From Candidatus Uhrbacteria bacterium (lineage in GTDB: Bacteria; Patescibacteria; ABY1; SG8-24; UBA9934), in NCBI GenBank assembly GCA_018664485.1, contig JABJOE010000003.1, positions 51,187-115,186 of the forward strand: 64,000 nt of DNA. The letters run 5' to 3'. Below the pieces are notes generated by a model. It did not search any database, was not told where the DNA came from, and worked only from the letters and a program-made list of their open reading frames with translations. Positions 1-7,440 of the stretch are shown here, piece after piece (positions within the stretch are counted from its first letter, which is position 1; each line of letters opens with the position of its first letter). Made by a program: the position numbers and the translations under genes.

Positions 1-222
1 CCACCGAAGGACGATACGCCTGACTCGTCCACACCTATCGCTCCCACGCTGTACTGCGTGACAAGCGAGAGCGAGACGGACGACGATCCACCGAAGGAAA
101 CGAAGTGCCTCGCCCTTCGCCTCTACCACGGTGTCTGGGACATCCTCCGCTACGGAGAGCCGCGGAATCTGCTTCCGTGGAATTGGGACTGGCTTCGTTC
201 GTTCGTAAGTCGGTTCATCTGA
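1..222 (+). CDS. 3' end of a GC-rich gene of unknown function (partial)
   Basis: An open frame runs from the window edge to a TGA at 220-222 and encodes the last 73 residues of a protein; its start lies outside the window. The segment begins with an acidic, Pro/Asp/Glu-rich stretch containing the repeated motif PPK, followed by a Trp- and Arg-rich C-terminus ending in WLRSFVSRFI. The codons are GC-rich, unlike lepA next to it, and a stem-loop terminator follows 28 bp after the stop. In both respects it resembles the single-gene cassettes found through the rest of the window. I do not recognise a family. Confidence 0.55.
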   Translation, partial: PPKDDTPDSSTPIAPTLYCVTSESETDDDPPKETKCLALRLYHGVWDILRYGEPRNLLPWNWDWLRSFVSRFI

Positions 223-250
223 CCACGCAAGCCGATACCTGAGACCACAA

Positions 251-290
251 GACCGCGAAAGGGTACTCCCGATCGCGGTCTTCATGCATC
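251..290 (+). terminator. Stem-loop terminator of the partial first gene
   Basis: GACCGCGA at 251-258 pairs perfectly with TCGCGGTC at 273-280, followed by TTCAT. The U-tract is short, so termination efficiency is uncertain. Confidence 0.55.
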
Positions 291-339
291 CACTTATCTT
301 ATCGATAAGAACCAAGTGTCCAAATGACAAGTGACAAAT

Positions 340-360
340 ATACGCAACCCGGTTGCGTAT
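340..360. repeat. Perfect palindrome, first of two identical copies
   Basis: Ten-base arms ATACGCAACC and GGTTGCGTAT are separated by a single C. The same 21 bases occur at 31966-31986. It could act as a bidirectional terminator. The rest of 291-779 holds no gene, only this palindrome, the longer one at 561-603, a direct repeat at 426 and 655, and a 16-base palindrome at 723-738. Confidence 0.6.
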
Positions 361-425
361 TCATAAACTCCTCCATCTACCAGCTCCACTAATATTACAA
401 TCGACGAAAACATAACGAGTCCTTA

Positions 426-480
426 CCAATGCTTAGCCCCAACGAACATAAATCTATTGACCCAACATTCTGGAGCCGAG
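426..480. repeat. Intergenic direct repeat, copy 1
   Basis: Shares the core TGCTTAGCCCCAACGAACAT and a following ATTGACCCA-type block with a copy at 655-710. A more diverged copy lies at 35322-35375. No reading frame is conserved, so this looks like a non-coding intergenic repeat. Confidence 0.6.
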
Positions 481-560
481 AATAGATACCTCCACCAGAA
501 CTCGAAATATCTAAGTGCAAATCTATGGAAGCTCCCGCAGACTAGGTTTGGCTTGGCCTC

Positions 561-603
561 AAACTAAAAAAGTACATAACCGGGTTACGTACTTTTTTAG
601 TTT
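561..603. terminator. Long palindrome, probable bidirectional terminator
   Basis: Arms AAACTAAAAAAGTAC (561-575) and GTACTTTTTTAGTTT (589-603) are fully complementary, and the stem extends inward almost to the centre with one G-U step. The A- and T-runs make a good terminator in both directions. Confidence 0.6.
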
Positions 604-654
604 CTCGATCTCTATCATTATTTCAATCAACAGAAGTACCGCATGAATGTTTCC

Positions 655-710
655 CCAATGCTTAGCCCCAACGAACATTAATCCATTGACCCAATGTTCC
701 GGAGCCGGAT
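655..710. repeat. Intergenic direct repeat, copy 2
   Basis: Second copy of the element at 426-480, about 230 bp apart, with the same order of blocks ending in CCGGAGCCGGA instead of CTGGAGCCGAG. Confidence 0.6.
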
Positions 711-779
711 ATCTAAGCCGGCTTTTAGCTAGCTAAAAACGGAAGTGGAAATCCGAGCTCACGGCACTACAGACTTCGA

Positions 780-2582
780 CTAACGCTTAAGTACATTCAA
801 ATAAGCTTCGCTTGGAATATGCACCTTCCCCTTTCCCATAGCGAGCATCTTCTTTTTTCCTTTTTTCTGTTTTTGCAAAACCTTTTTCTTTCGTGACACA
901 TCACCACCATACAATCCAGCGGTAACATCCTTACGCATCGCAGAGATACGCTCAGACGCAACGATCTTTCCACCTATAGCTGCCTGCAACTTAATTACAA
1001 ACTGCTGACGTGGAATTGACCCCTTCAATGAATGCACGATACGCTTCCCTACCTTGTGAGCATCATCACGATAAACAAACGTAGCTAACGCCTCCACCTG
1101 ATCGTCTGCAACTAAAATATCCAAACGAACAACATCTGCAGGTCGATATTCAAAAACCTCGTAATTCATTGAAGCAAAACCACTAGTAACACTCTTCAAC
1201 CGATCATAAAAATCAACAATCAAAGACGACAAAGGAATATCATATTTCAAAATCGCACGCCCCTCCGACAAATACTCAGTATTCTTATACGTACCGTGAC
1301 GATCCTGTGTGAGCGTCATAATCCCTCCGATATATTCAACCGGGGTGATAATATCGAGCGTAGCCCACGGCTCTTCAATGCGATCAACGTGACTCGGATC
1401 CGGCAAATCAAGCGGACTTTTTATAATTTTCGCGTCTGGGCTGTTGGTTTTATAAATATTATATGCAACAGACGGAACTGTAACCACAAGAAAAATACCG
1501 AACTCTCGTTCCAATCGTTCTTTTACAATCTCAAGGTGAAGCATCCCCAAAAATCCTGCGCGGAATCCAAACCCGAGCGCCGGCGATTGCTCTGGGTCAT
1601 ATGTAAGCGCTGCGTCATTTAACTTCAGACGCTCCATTGCATCACGCAGTGAACTATAATCATCACCCTCCTGCGGGAAGATCCCAGCGAATACCATCGG
1701 AACAACTTCATGGTACCCATCAAGCGGTTCTACCTTATCAACCTTTTCAAGCGTCATCGTATCTCCAACACGACACGCGGTAATATCTTTCAAACCTGTA
1801 ACGATGTATCCAATCTGACCAGTTTCCAATGTATCCATGCTAGTGAATTCTGGAGTCAAGGACCCAACATCTAAAATTTCAGCAGAAGCTTTTGTTGCCA
1901 TCATCTTCAGTCGATCACGTTTACGCAGTGTTCCGTCAATCACACGAACATATGCAACCACTCCCTTATAGTCATCGTACCGAGAATCAAAAACCATCGC
2001 GCGTGCCGGACGTACATCTTTACCAGTAGGCGGTGGAACCAAATCAATCACCCGATCTAAAACTGCAGCAACGCCTTCACCGGTCTTTGCAGACACAGCG
2101 AGCACGTCTTCTTTTTTACATCCAATCAACTGCATCAATTCTTGAGTTCTCAATTCAACATCGGCAGCCGGTAGATCGATCTTGTTAAGCACTGGAATAA
2201 TTTCCAAGTCCTGCTCCATCGCGAGGTATAAGTTTGCAAGAGTCTGAGCCTGTACACCCTGCGTTGCATCAACAAGTAAAATAGCTCCCTCAACAGCAGC
2301 GAGCGAGCGTGAAACTTCATAGTGAAAATCTACGTGACCGGGAGTATCAATTAAATTCAAATCAAACTCTCGACCATCCTTTACATGCTTCATTCGAACC
2401 GGCGCAAGCTTAATTGTGATACCACGCTCACGCTCCAACTCCATTGAATCCAAAAGCTGCTCTTGCATCTCTCTTCTTTCAACGGTTCCGGTTATCTCAA
2501 GCAAACGATCGGCAAGAGTAGACTTACCATGATCGATATGCGCAATAATGCAGAAATTTCGGATTCGGTCCTGTACTGTCAT
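780..2582 (-). CDS. lepA: Elongation factor 4 (LepA), ribosome back-translocase GTPase
   Basis: A 600-residue translational GTPase of the LepA/EF4 family, at the family's usual length. It acts on the ribosome in the cytosol and is thought to back-translocate or rescue stalled ribosomes. Visible motifs are the P-loop AHIDHGKS (residues 14-21), the switch I region ERGITI (about 51-56), G3 DTPGH (79-83) and G4 NKID (133-136), followed by EF-G-like domains and the basic LepA-specific C-terminus. The ATG at 2582 has no clear Shine-Dalgarno. mnmA ends 57 bp upstream in the same direction, and its terminator sits between, so lepA is probably transcribed separately. Confidence 0.97.
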   Translation of the reverse strand: MTVQDRIRNFCIIAHIDHGKSTLADRLLEITGTVERREMQEQLLDSMELERERGITIKLAPVRMKHVKDGREFDLNLIDTPGHVDFHYEVSRSLAAVEGAILLVDATQGVQAQTLANLYLAMEQDLEIIPVLNKIDLPAADVELRTQELMQLIGCKKEDVLAVSAKTGEGVAAVLDRVIDLVPPPTGKDVRPARAMVFDSRYDDYKGVVAYVRVIDGTLRKRDRLKMMATKASAEILDVGSLTPEFTSMDTLETGQIGYIVTGLKDITACRVGDTMTLEKVDKVEPLDGYHEVVPMVFAGIFPQEGDDYSSLRDAMERLKLNDAALTYDPEQSPALGFGFRAGFLGMLHLEIVKERLEREFGIFLVVTVPSVAYNIYKTNSPDAKIIKSPLDLPDPSHVDRIEEPWATLDIITPVEYIGGIMTLTQDRHGTYKNTEYLSEGRAILKYDIPLSSLIVDFYDRLKSVTSGFASMNYEVFEYRPADVVRLDILVADDQVEALATFVYRDDAHKVGKRIVHSLKGSIPRQQFVIKLQAAIGGKIVASERISAMRKDVTAGLYGGDVSRKKKVLQKQKKGKKKMLAMGKGKVHIPSEAYLNVLKR

Positions 2583-2602
2583 AGATGGGAGTACAGTATC
2601 CG

Positions 2603-2631
2603 AAAAGGCCCTTTTTGTCGAGAAAAGAGCC
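2603..2631 (-). terminator. Terminator of mnmA
   Basis: On the minus strand GGCTCTTTT pairs with AAAAGGGCC (one G-U), followed by TTTT. It separates mnmA from lepA. Confidence 0.6.
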
Positions 2632-2638
2632 TTGCACG

Positions 2639-3688
2639 CTACTGGATTACAGCAGAGCCAATAAGCTCATTTTCAACGTAAAATGCAATGAATTGCCCTG
2701 GGGCTACTGCGCGTTGTTTTTCAGCGAATACTACTGACAATGAGCCATTCTCCAATATGCTGTACTTACAATCCTGCAAAGGCTGACGATATCGAATACG
2801 GGCCTTAACTTCTTTGCCGGCAAAAGCCTCGATTGCGCCGACATGAGTTTCGCTGATATCAGTCGCTGTAAGCTCGCCTTTAAACAGTGCAGAGTCACTG
2901 TCATGGGCTACAACGACCTCATTCGCCTCTGCACGTCGCTCAACGATGAAATATGGATCAGTACCGCCCGGAAGTCCCAAGCCCTGCCGCTGGCCGACTG
3001 TGTAATACATATGACCTTTGTGCGTTCCGATAACCTCACCGTTGGTTGTAACGATATTTCCTTCACGTTCTGGTATACGATCTTTTAGGAAGTCAGAGAG
3101 TTCGATCTTCCCGATAAAACAAATGCCTTGGCTGTCTTTTTTGTCCGCGACTACCAAGTTATACTTCTTTGCAATCTCTCGGACCTTTGGTTTTGGGATA
3201 TCACCAATCGGGAACATTGATCGTTTTAATTGCCCTTGGCTTAATCGGCATAAGAAATAGCTCTGGTCTTTATTACTATCTTCGCCAGCGAGGAGATGTA
3301 CTGTGCCGTCTTTGTCAATGCGAGTTTGTGCATAGTGGCCTGTTGCAACGAACTCACAACCGAGACGATCAGCTTCTTTCATCAAAAAACCGAACTTCAT
3401 ATATTTATTGCATAGTACATCTGGGTTTGGTGTGCGGCCAGCTTCGTACTCAGCTAACATGTATTCGTAAACGTTTTCACGATATTCTTTTTCAAAATCT
3501 ACACTGTGGAATGGAATCCCAAGTTGTGCTGCAACTCGGTTAGCATCTCGTCGATCGGCGCGCCAATTGCAATCATCCCAGTTCTTCATGAACACACCAA
3601 CGACATCATAGCCCTGTTCAATCAAAAGAGCCGCCGACACAGATGAATCGACGCCGCCTGACATAGCCATGAGGATTTTCTTTGACAT
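2639..3688 (-). CDS. mnmA: tRNA-specific 2-thiouridylase MnmA
   Basis: This enzyme thiolates U34 of tRNA-Glu, -Gln and -Lys using ATP and a persulfide donor. The PP-loop SGGVDSS is at residues 10-16 counted from MSKKILMAMS. The two catalytic cysteines are visible as NPDVLCNK (Cys93) and GICFIG (Cys190). Length (349 residues) is normal. I chose the ATG at 3688, since family members start just before the PP-loop; an in-frame ATG at 3706 would add six residues, and neither has a clear ribosome binding site. Both tRNA species encoded in this window (Gln, Glu) belong to its substrate amino-acid classes. Confidence 0.95.
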   Translation of the reverse strand: MSKKILMAMSGGVDSSVSAALLIEQGYDVVGVFMKNWDDCNWRADRRDANRVAAQLGIPFHSVDFEKEYRENVYEYMLAEYEAGRTPNPDVLCNKYMKFGFLMKEADRLGCEFVATGHYAQTRIDKDGTVHLLAGEDSNKDQSYFLCRLSQGQLKRSMFPIGDIPKPKVREIAKKYNLVVADKKDSQGICFIGKIELSDFLKDRIPEREGNIVTTNGEVIGTHKGHMYYTVGQRQGLGLPGGTDPYFIVERRAEANEVVVAHDSDSALFKGELTATDISETHVGAIEAFAGKEVKARIRYRQPLQDCKYSILENGSLSVVFAEKQRAVAPGQFIAFYVENELIGSAVIQ

Positions 3689-3804
3689 AAGAGGAGAAGA
3701 TAGCATTATTCATTGCGTTTGTCACGCTTTGATTGAATGATCGTAACTTGGTTAAGTAAATATTTATCAATACTTAATCTCCTTGCAAGATCCCTTGCGG
3801 GAAT

Positions 3805-3861
3805 GACGGTAGCTACCGTCGGGAGCCATACTTTTCTTGTGCTCGGTCAAAGAAAAGTATG
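3805..3861. repeat. Cluster of perfect palindromes in a gene-free stretch
   Basis: The 380-bp gap between mnmA and the next gene contains a 16-base perfect palindrome (3805-3820) and a stem with 12-base arms CATACTTTTCTT (3827-3838) and its complement (3850-3861). Further right, CAGTCAAATC and GATTTGAC are again inverted around 3916-3960. No plausible gene is seen; it could be a relic of a small mobile or structured RNA element. Confidence 0.5.
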
Positions 3862-4046
3862 CAAAAGAAAAACCGTTTCGCAGGCCCGCGCGGCCATCAC
3901 ATTTCAATCCGGCCTGCAGTCAAATCTTTCCGCCGAAAGCTACTACCGCCGATTTGACGGGCGGGCCACACCATACACGGAATCATACTAAAATTGAATG
4001 TTAAGCAAGTGACTAGAATTTTCCAAAAAAGTAATAAGTGTACAAA

Positions 4047-4078
4047 AACAAAACAACCCCTAACGGGGTTGTTTTGTT
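4047..4078 (-). terminator. Terminator of the 4092-4544 gene
   Basis: Fourteen-base perfect arms, AACAAAACAACCCC and its complement, around a four-base loop, 14 bp after the stop codon. Strong rho-independent form. Confidence 0.85.
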
Positions 4079-4091
4079 AAAAACTTTAGGT

Positions 4092-4544
4092 TTATGCGGC
4101 TTGATCTGCCGCATCTTCTGCAGCAAGTGTTTCTTGCATATATTTACTTGCGTCCTCTTGAGCGGTAGCCGCAGCTAGCTTTGCTATATCTACAGCATCA
4201 ACACTACGATCCCCCGCCTCCAGAGAAGCAACATGTATTTGAGCCAAATATGCTTTATCTTCTTTACGCCTCTGTTCAAGCGCGCGATCCCCATCTATAG
4301 ACGCAACTCCAGTTCCTGAGGCTTTTTCAAGATCAGTTTTAAAAGTATCTTCAAATGCCTCCGGCGACATATCCTTATTATCGTTAACGATTGTATTTCC
4401 TTCCGCGTCTACACGATCACCAATCAAACTACCATCTTCTTTCGGATCGTCCAATTCACTCGCTATCAACTCCTTATCTCGTGCACGTTTTGCGGCCATA
4501 TCTGGAGCTGGTCCACGTTCTGCACCACTATTACCAAATACCAT
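4092..4544 (-). CDS. Small acidic protein of unknown function, RGPAP-motif family, member 1
   Basis: About 150 residues, very rich in Asp, Glu and Ala, with no signal peptide or membrane segment. The N-terminus, MVFGNSGAERGPAPDMAAKR, closely matches that of the next gene (4670-4948), so the two are diverged paralogues sharing a conserved N-terminal motif and an acidic, helical, variable remainder. I chose the ATG at 4544, because both paralogues then begin in the context tatATGG; an in-frame ATG lies at 4550. It has its own strong terminator. I do not recognise the family; such acidic proteins could be interaction partners of a basic protein or nucleic-acid machinery, but that is only inference. 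Confidence 0.75.
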   Translation of the reverse strand: MVFGNSGAERGPAPDMAAKRARDKELIASELDDPKEDGSLIGDRVDAEGNTIVNDNKDMSPEAFEDTFKTDLEKASGTGVASIDGDRALEQRRKEDKAYLAQIHVASLEAGDRSVDAVDIAKLAAATAQEDASKYMQETLAAEDAADQAA

Positions 4545-4627
4545 ATACAAAAATTATGTGAACAATTTACAATTATAAAGTAGCATAAAGTTCGTTTCTA
4601 TTACTACCCTTTATGTTTATATATCTA

Positions 4628-4657
4628 AACAAAACAGGCCCCGGAGGGCCTGTTTTG
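4628..4657 (-). terminator. Terminator of the 4670-4948 gene
   Basis: AAAACAGGCCC and GGGCCTGTTTT form an 11-bp stem with a U-tract on the minus strand, 13 bp past the stop codon. Confidence 0.85.
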
Positions 4658-4669
4658 AAAACTTTAGGT

Positions 4670-4948
4670 TTATGCAGCTGCTGCGTCTGATGCAGCATCC
4701 TTAGCATCGTCAATCTTAAATTTTTCGCTATCTTCTCCAAAAAATGATGCATCTGCTTCAGCTTCTGTCTTATCAACAAGACTTTCTACATTAGCAGGTG
4801 CTTCAACCGGCTCACCATCAAGGATCTTTCCTTCTGGCATAACTGCCTTACCTTCTCTTGCGGCAAGTTCAGCATCTCGTTCACGTTTAGCAGCCATTTC
4901 TGGAGCTGGTCCACGTTTTGCTTCTCCTGGGTTACCAACAAATCCCAT
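4670..4948 (-). CDS. Small acidic protein of unknown function, RGPAP-motif family, member 2
   Basis: 92 residues, acidic and Ala-rich, paralogous to the preceding gene through its N-terminal motif GEAKRGPAPEMAAKRERDAE. The C-terminus is a run of Ala and Asp (DAKDAASDAAAA). It has a strong promoter (TTGACA, 17 bp, TATCTT) about 40 bp upstream and its own terminator. No known domain is visible. The conserved segment is basic while the remainder is acidic, so the protein may be bipartite. Confidence 0.75.
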   Translation of the reverse strand: MGFVGNPGEAKRGPAPEMAAKRERDAELAAREGKAVMPEGKILDGEPVEAPANVESLVDKTEAEADASFFGEDSEKFKIDDAKDAASDAAAA

Positions 4949-4982
4949 ATATATAAATGTTATAGGTTTAACTTACCCCTAC

Positions 4983-5011
4983 AAGATAGCACAAAAACAG
5001 TGTTTTGTCAA
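4983..5011 (-). promoter_or_regulatory. Promoter of the 4670-4948 gene
   Basis: Minus strand TTGACA (5011-5006), 17-bp spacer ending TGC, then TATCTT (4988-4983): a near-consensus sigma-70 promoter with an extended -10. Confidence 0.8.
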
Positions 5012-5120
5012 GATGTACACAGGTAAAAAAGGGCTTAGGTTAGTCAACTATTAACCAACTTGCGTATTTAAATATTGCCATTTTACGACCAGATACCGTA
5101 GCAGATATAGAGCAACACCC

Positions 5121-5149
5121 TTGACAAAACGAGGCGGATACATTACATT
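5121..5149 (+). promoter_or_regulatory. Promoter of the lipoprotein cassette
   Basis: TTGACA (5121-5126), 17 bp, TACATT (5144-5149). The leader to the start codon is about 150 bases, unusually long, and carries no obvious open frame of its own. Confidence 0.75.
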
Positions 5150-5302
5150 CCTCACCTTTATTAGATTTGTTGGCACCGAAGGCATAACGACATACGTTGA
5201 GATGCTCCTGGTGGAGGCAAGTCCTTCCCACAAAACAAGTGTCGAAACACATGGATTACCCATGTATGACGAACCTTGTGACTCCAAAGAAAAGGTAACG
5301 GC

Positions 5303-6478
5303 ATGAACCGTTCCATCTTGTTGCGCCTGAGCTTCATGCTCATCGCAACGCTTCTCTCCTCCGGCTGCCACTCGTGGACTCCGGATCACACGAACTGCGT
5401 GGTGGTGGATGACATTCACTACAGCGCAGAGACGACGAAAGCGCGCAAGGTGGCTCCGCCGCCTCGCATGACCAGCAAGATGTCGGGCCGGTTCGGCCTC
5501 ACGTCTATCATCTACAACATGATGCCGGAGGCTGAGGCAGCCACGATGCCCGGGGGTATCATCCTGGATCTCGCGGTCAGGGGCTATGAGGCCACCCAGA
5601 CTGCGAACCAGATGATCAAGCTCGCGAATTCGGCTGCAGCGCTGGCTAGCACATCTGCTGCTTCGGGACAGGCGGCGGAAGCTGCCTACTTCCAGGCGCA
5701 GTCCACCATGTGGCGATCCCACGCCGCGATGCACTCTGCACGCGCAAAGGCAGCCTTCGACAGTCTGGCCATCCTTGGCTACCCCGTCACTCGCGTGCTG
5801 TCAGGCCTCCATGTGATCCTTCCTCCGGACAAGGTGATGGAGCAGATCATGAACGGCAACATGAATGACTACGACATGGGAATGTACTACTACGATCAGG
5901 CGAATAGCTCTGACCGTGGCTACGACCACATGCAGGGCGTCGGCATCCTGGACGCCTGGCTCGCTGACCGCACTGGTGGCGGTGGCAACGACGGTGGCGG
6001 TGATGACGGAGATATCTGTGAGTACGACAAGTACTACATGCCTTCGGGTGATCCGAAGACGGATGACCCGTGCAACGATCACCGGCACGGATCGATCGTT
6101 CCCCGCACGGAGGAGCCCACTGGCACCTTCACGCTCCAGACCCTCGTCGAGAGCAGCCATTGGCTGAGCGTGGTCACCGCCATGCAGCAGAGCCAGCTCG
6201 AGAGCAGCATCCCCATGGTGATGGTGTACGAGAGCAAGGTCATGGGCTTCATGGAGTTCCCGTTCATTCGGGCGTTCACCATGGTCTGGCCTGACGGTCA
6301 TAGCTCCACGTACTACCAGGACCCCGCCACCGGGGAGACCAGATTCGCATTCGGTGCGGAGATCAACGCGCAGTTCATCGACCTGGATACCGGTGAGGCC
6401 TACGGGGAGATGTTCCCCGGTCAGGACGAGGTCACCGCGTACGTCGGTGAGATGACCTACGGCATCAACTACCAGTAG
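5303..6478 (+). CDS. Predicted lipoprotein of unknown function (GC-rich cassette)
   Basis: 391 residues. The N-terminus has a basic start, a hydrophobic core and the lipobox LSSGC (Cys about 22), so it should be lipid-anchored on the outside of the membrane. The middle has an Ala/Gln-rich helical part (about residues 90-150) and a Gly/Asp-rich loop (about 225-240). The last third contains aromatic-rich strands. The GC-rich codon use contrasts sharply with the neighbouring atp operon and acidic-protein genes. It has its own promoter at 5121, an AAAGGT ribosome binding site before the ATG, and a terminator at 6587. A long minus-strand reading frame through the same region is a shadow of its codon bias. 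No family recognised. Confidence 0.8.
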   Translation: MNRSILLRLSFMLIATLLSSGCHSWTPDHTNCVVVDDIHYSAETTKARKVAPPPRMTSKMSGRFGLTSIIYNMMPEAEAATMPGGIILDLAVRGYEATQTANQMIKLANSAAALASTSAASGQAAEAAYFQAQSTMWRSHAAMHSARAKAAFDSLAILGYPVTRVLSGLHVILPPDKVMEQIMNGNMNDYDMGMYYYDQANSSDRGYDHMQGVGILDAWLADRTGGGGNDGGGDDGDICEYDKYYMPSGDPKTDDPCNDHRHGSIVPRTEEPTGTFTLQTLVESSHWLSVVTAMQQSQLESSIPMVMVYESKVMGFMEFPFIRAFTMVWPDGHSSTYYQDPATGETRFAFGAEINAQFIDLDTGEAYGEMFPGQDEVTAYVGEMTYGINYQ

Positions 6479-6586
6479 AACCCAAAAAGCCTCGCCTTAG
6501 AAAAAACTAGGCTAGGTCGCGCGACATCGGCACGTAACGCAGATGTTATTTCAGCCCACATAATTTGTGGAGCCGTGAAAGAAACT

Positions 6587-6612
6587 GACACCTACGACTG
6601 TAGGTGTCTTTT
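6587..6612 (+). terminator. Terminator of the lipoprotein cassette
   Basis: GACACCTAC and GTAGGTGTC form a perfect 9-bp stem followed by TTTTC. Confidence 0.8.
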
Positions 6613-6645
6613 CATTTCCAAATTAATAAAACTCAGTATGGGGTA

Positions 6646-6674
6646 TTGACAAAACGCTTGATATCTGATAAATT
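6646..6674 (+). promoter_or_regulatory. Promoter of the small membrane-protein cassette
   Basis: TTGACA (6646-6651), 17 bp ending TGA, then TAAATT (6669-6674). Confidence 0.8.
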
Positions 6675-6709
6675 CGCACGTGAATTCTCACACAAAAATG
6701 GAGTAGAAA

Positions 6710-6913
6710 ATCACACTCGAAGAAGTTTTACAGCAATGTCCGTGGGTTCCAGCCACGCTTGCGGTTCTGGTCGCAGGCATGCTTTTCTCGGACTGGTACG
6801 ACAAACGAGCGCAGAAATTTGCGGACTCGGCAACAGCTGCGCAGCCAACGAATAGGTGGGATGAGAATTCGAAAAAAGAGGCCATGCATCGACACCACCA
6901 GGACGGTTGGTAA
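6710..6913 (+). CDS. Small single-span membrane protein with an unclear, possibly AUC, start
   Basis: The open frame encodes about 67 residues: an acidic start TLEEVLQQCPW, one hydrophobic segment VPATLAVLVAGMLF, and a charged, His-rich tail ending HRHHQDGW. It lies between a strong promoter and a strong branched terminator. The start is odd. A TAG is in frame at 6704, and the only codon at a sensible distance from GGAG (6700-6703) is ATC at 6710. The first in-frame ATG lies inside the membrane segment. A non-canonical start, a sequencing error or coupled re-initiation from the two-codon frame ATG-GAG-TAG at 6698 are all possible. Function unknown. Confidence 0.5.
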   Translation: MTLEEVLQQCPWVPATLAVLVAGMLFSDWYDKRAQKFADSATAAQPTNRWDENSKKEAMHRHHQDGW

Positions 6914-6929
6914 AGCCATCGTTCAACTC

Positions 6930-6992
6930 ACCGCACCCCAAGTTGACCGCCCCGTGCGCTTCGACACTCTCGGGTGCGGTCTTCTTTTTTCC
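6930..6992 (+). terminator. Branched terminator, family T2, copy 1
   Basis: Outer stem ACCGCACCC with GGGTGCGGT, an inner stem GTTGA with TCGAC, then CTTCTTTTTT. A homologous copy follows an unrelated gene at 57174-57237. Confidence 0.8.
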
Positions 6993-7006
6993 AAAAAATT
7001 ACGCAA

Positions 7007-7029
7007 ACAAAAAACCGGCCGAAGCCGGT
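7007..7029 (-). terminator. Terminator of the ATP synthase operon
   Basis: ACCGGC and GCCGGT around a CGAA-type tetraloop, with a U-run on the minus strand, directly after atpC. Confidence 0.85.
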
Positions 7030-7034
7030 CTTTC

Positions 7035-7439
7035 TTATTCGATGTTTGAAAGTGATTCCTGCAATGCCATCCGCTGCTCAGCAAGAAAGTTCTTTTGATA
7101 ATCATTCAGTCCATTCCCACCTGAAATCTGTTTATTCAGGTACACGAGATACTCTTGGATCGATTCAGCCTTTATTGTCTTCGTTTCCTGCGCATCCAAT
7201 GCAGTCACTCGCGCAACACCCTGTGCATCGACAGACACTGCACCTTGGCGAATCATATACGAATCCTCTCGTCCACCACGACGAATATACACCCGGCTGT
7301 ACAAAATCGTACCAACGAGAGTCGCGTGATCAGGAAGAATCTCCATACGACCAAGATCAGTCTTGAGTCGCACAGCATCTACCTCACCCTCAAAAATAGT
7401 AGCAAGGGGTGTGCGGAGTGAAAACGGAAAGGTAGCCAT
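7035..7439 (-). CDS. atpC: F-type ATP synthase epsilon subunit
   Basis: 134 residues starting MATFPFSLRTPL. The N-terminal beta-sandwich (about 1-85) contains the characteristic GRMEILPDHATLV segment, followed by a C-terminal helical hairpin. It belongs to the F1 central stalk, couples gamma rotation to catalysis and usually inhibits ATP hydrolysis. I chose the ATG at 7439, one base after the atpD stop (TAG-T-ATG). It is the last gene of the operon, just before the terminator. Confidence 0.93.
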   Translation of the reverse strand: MATFPFSLRTPLATIFEGEVDAVRLKTDLGRMEILPDHATLVGTILYSRVYIRRGGREDSYMIRQGAVSVDAQGVARVTALDAQETKTIKAESIQEYLVYLNKQISGGNGLNDYQKNFLAEQRMALQESLSNIE

Positions 7440-7440
7440 A

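Noticed and set aside
5051..5734. Long minus-strand reading frame through the lipoprotein gene
   Set aside because: It is Arg/His-rich and low in typical protein patterns. The plus strand has promoter, ribosome binding site, lipobox and terminator.
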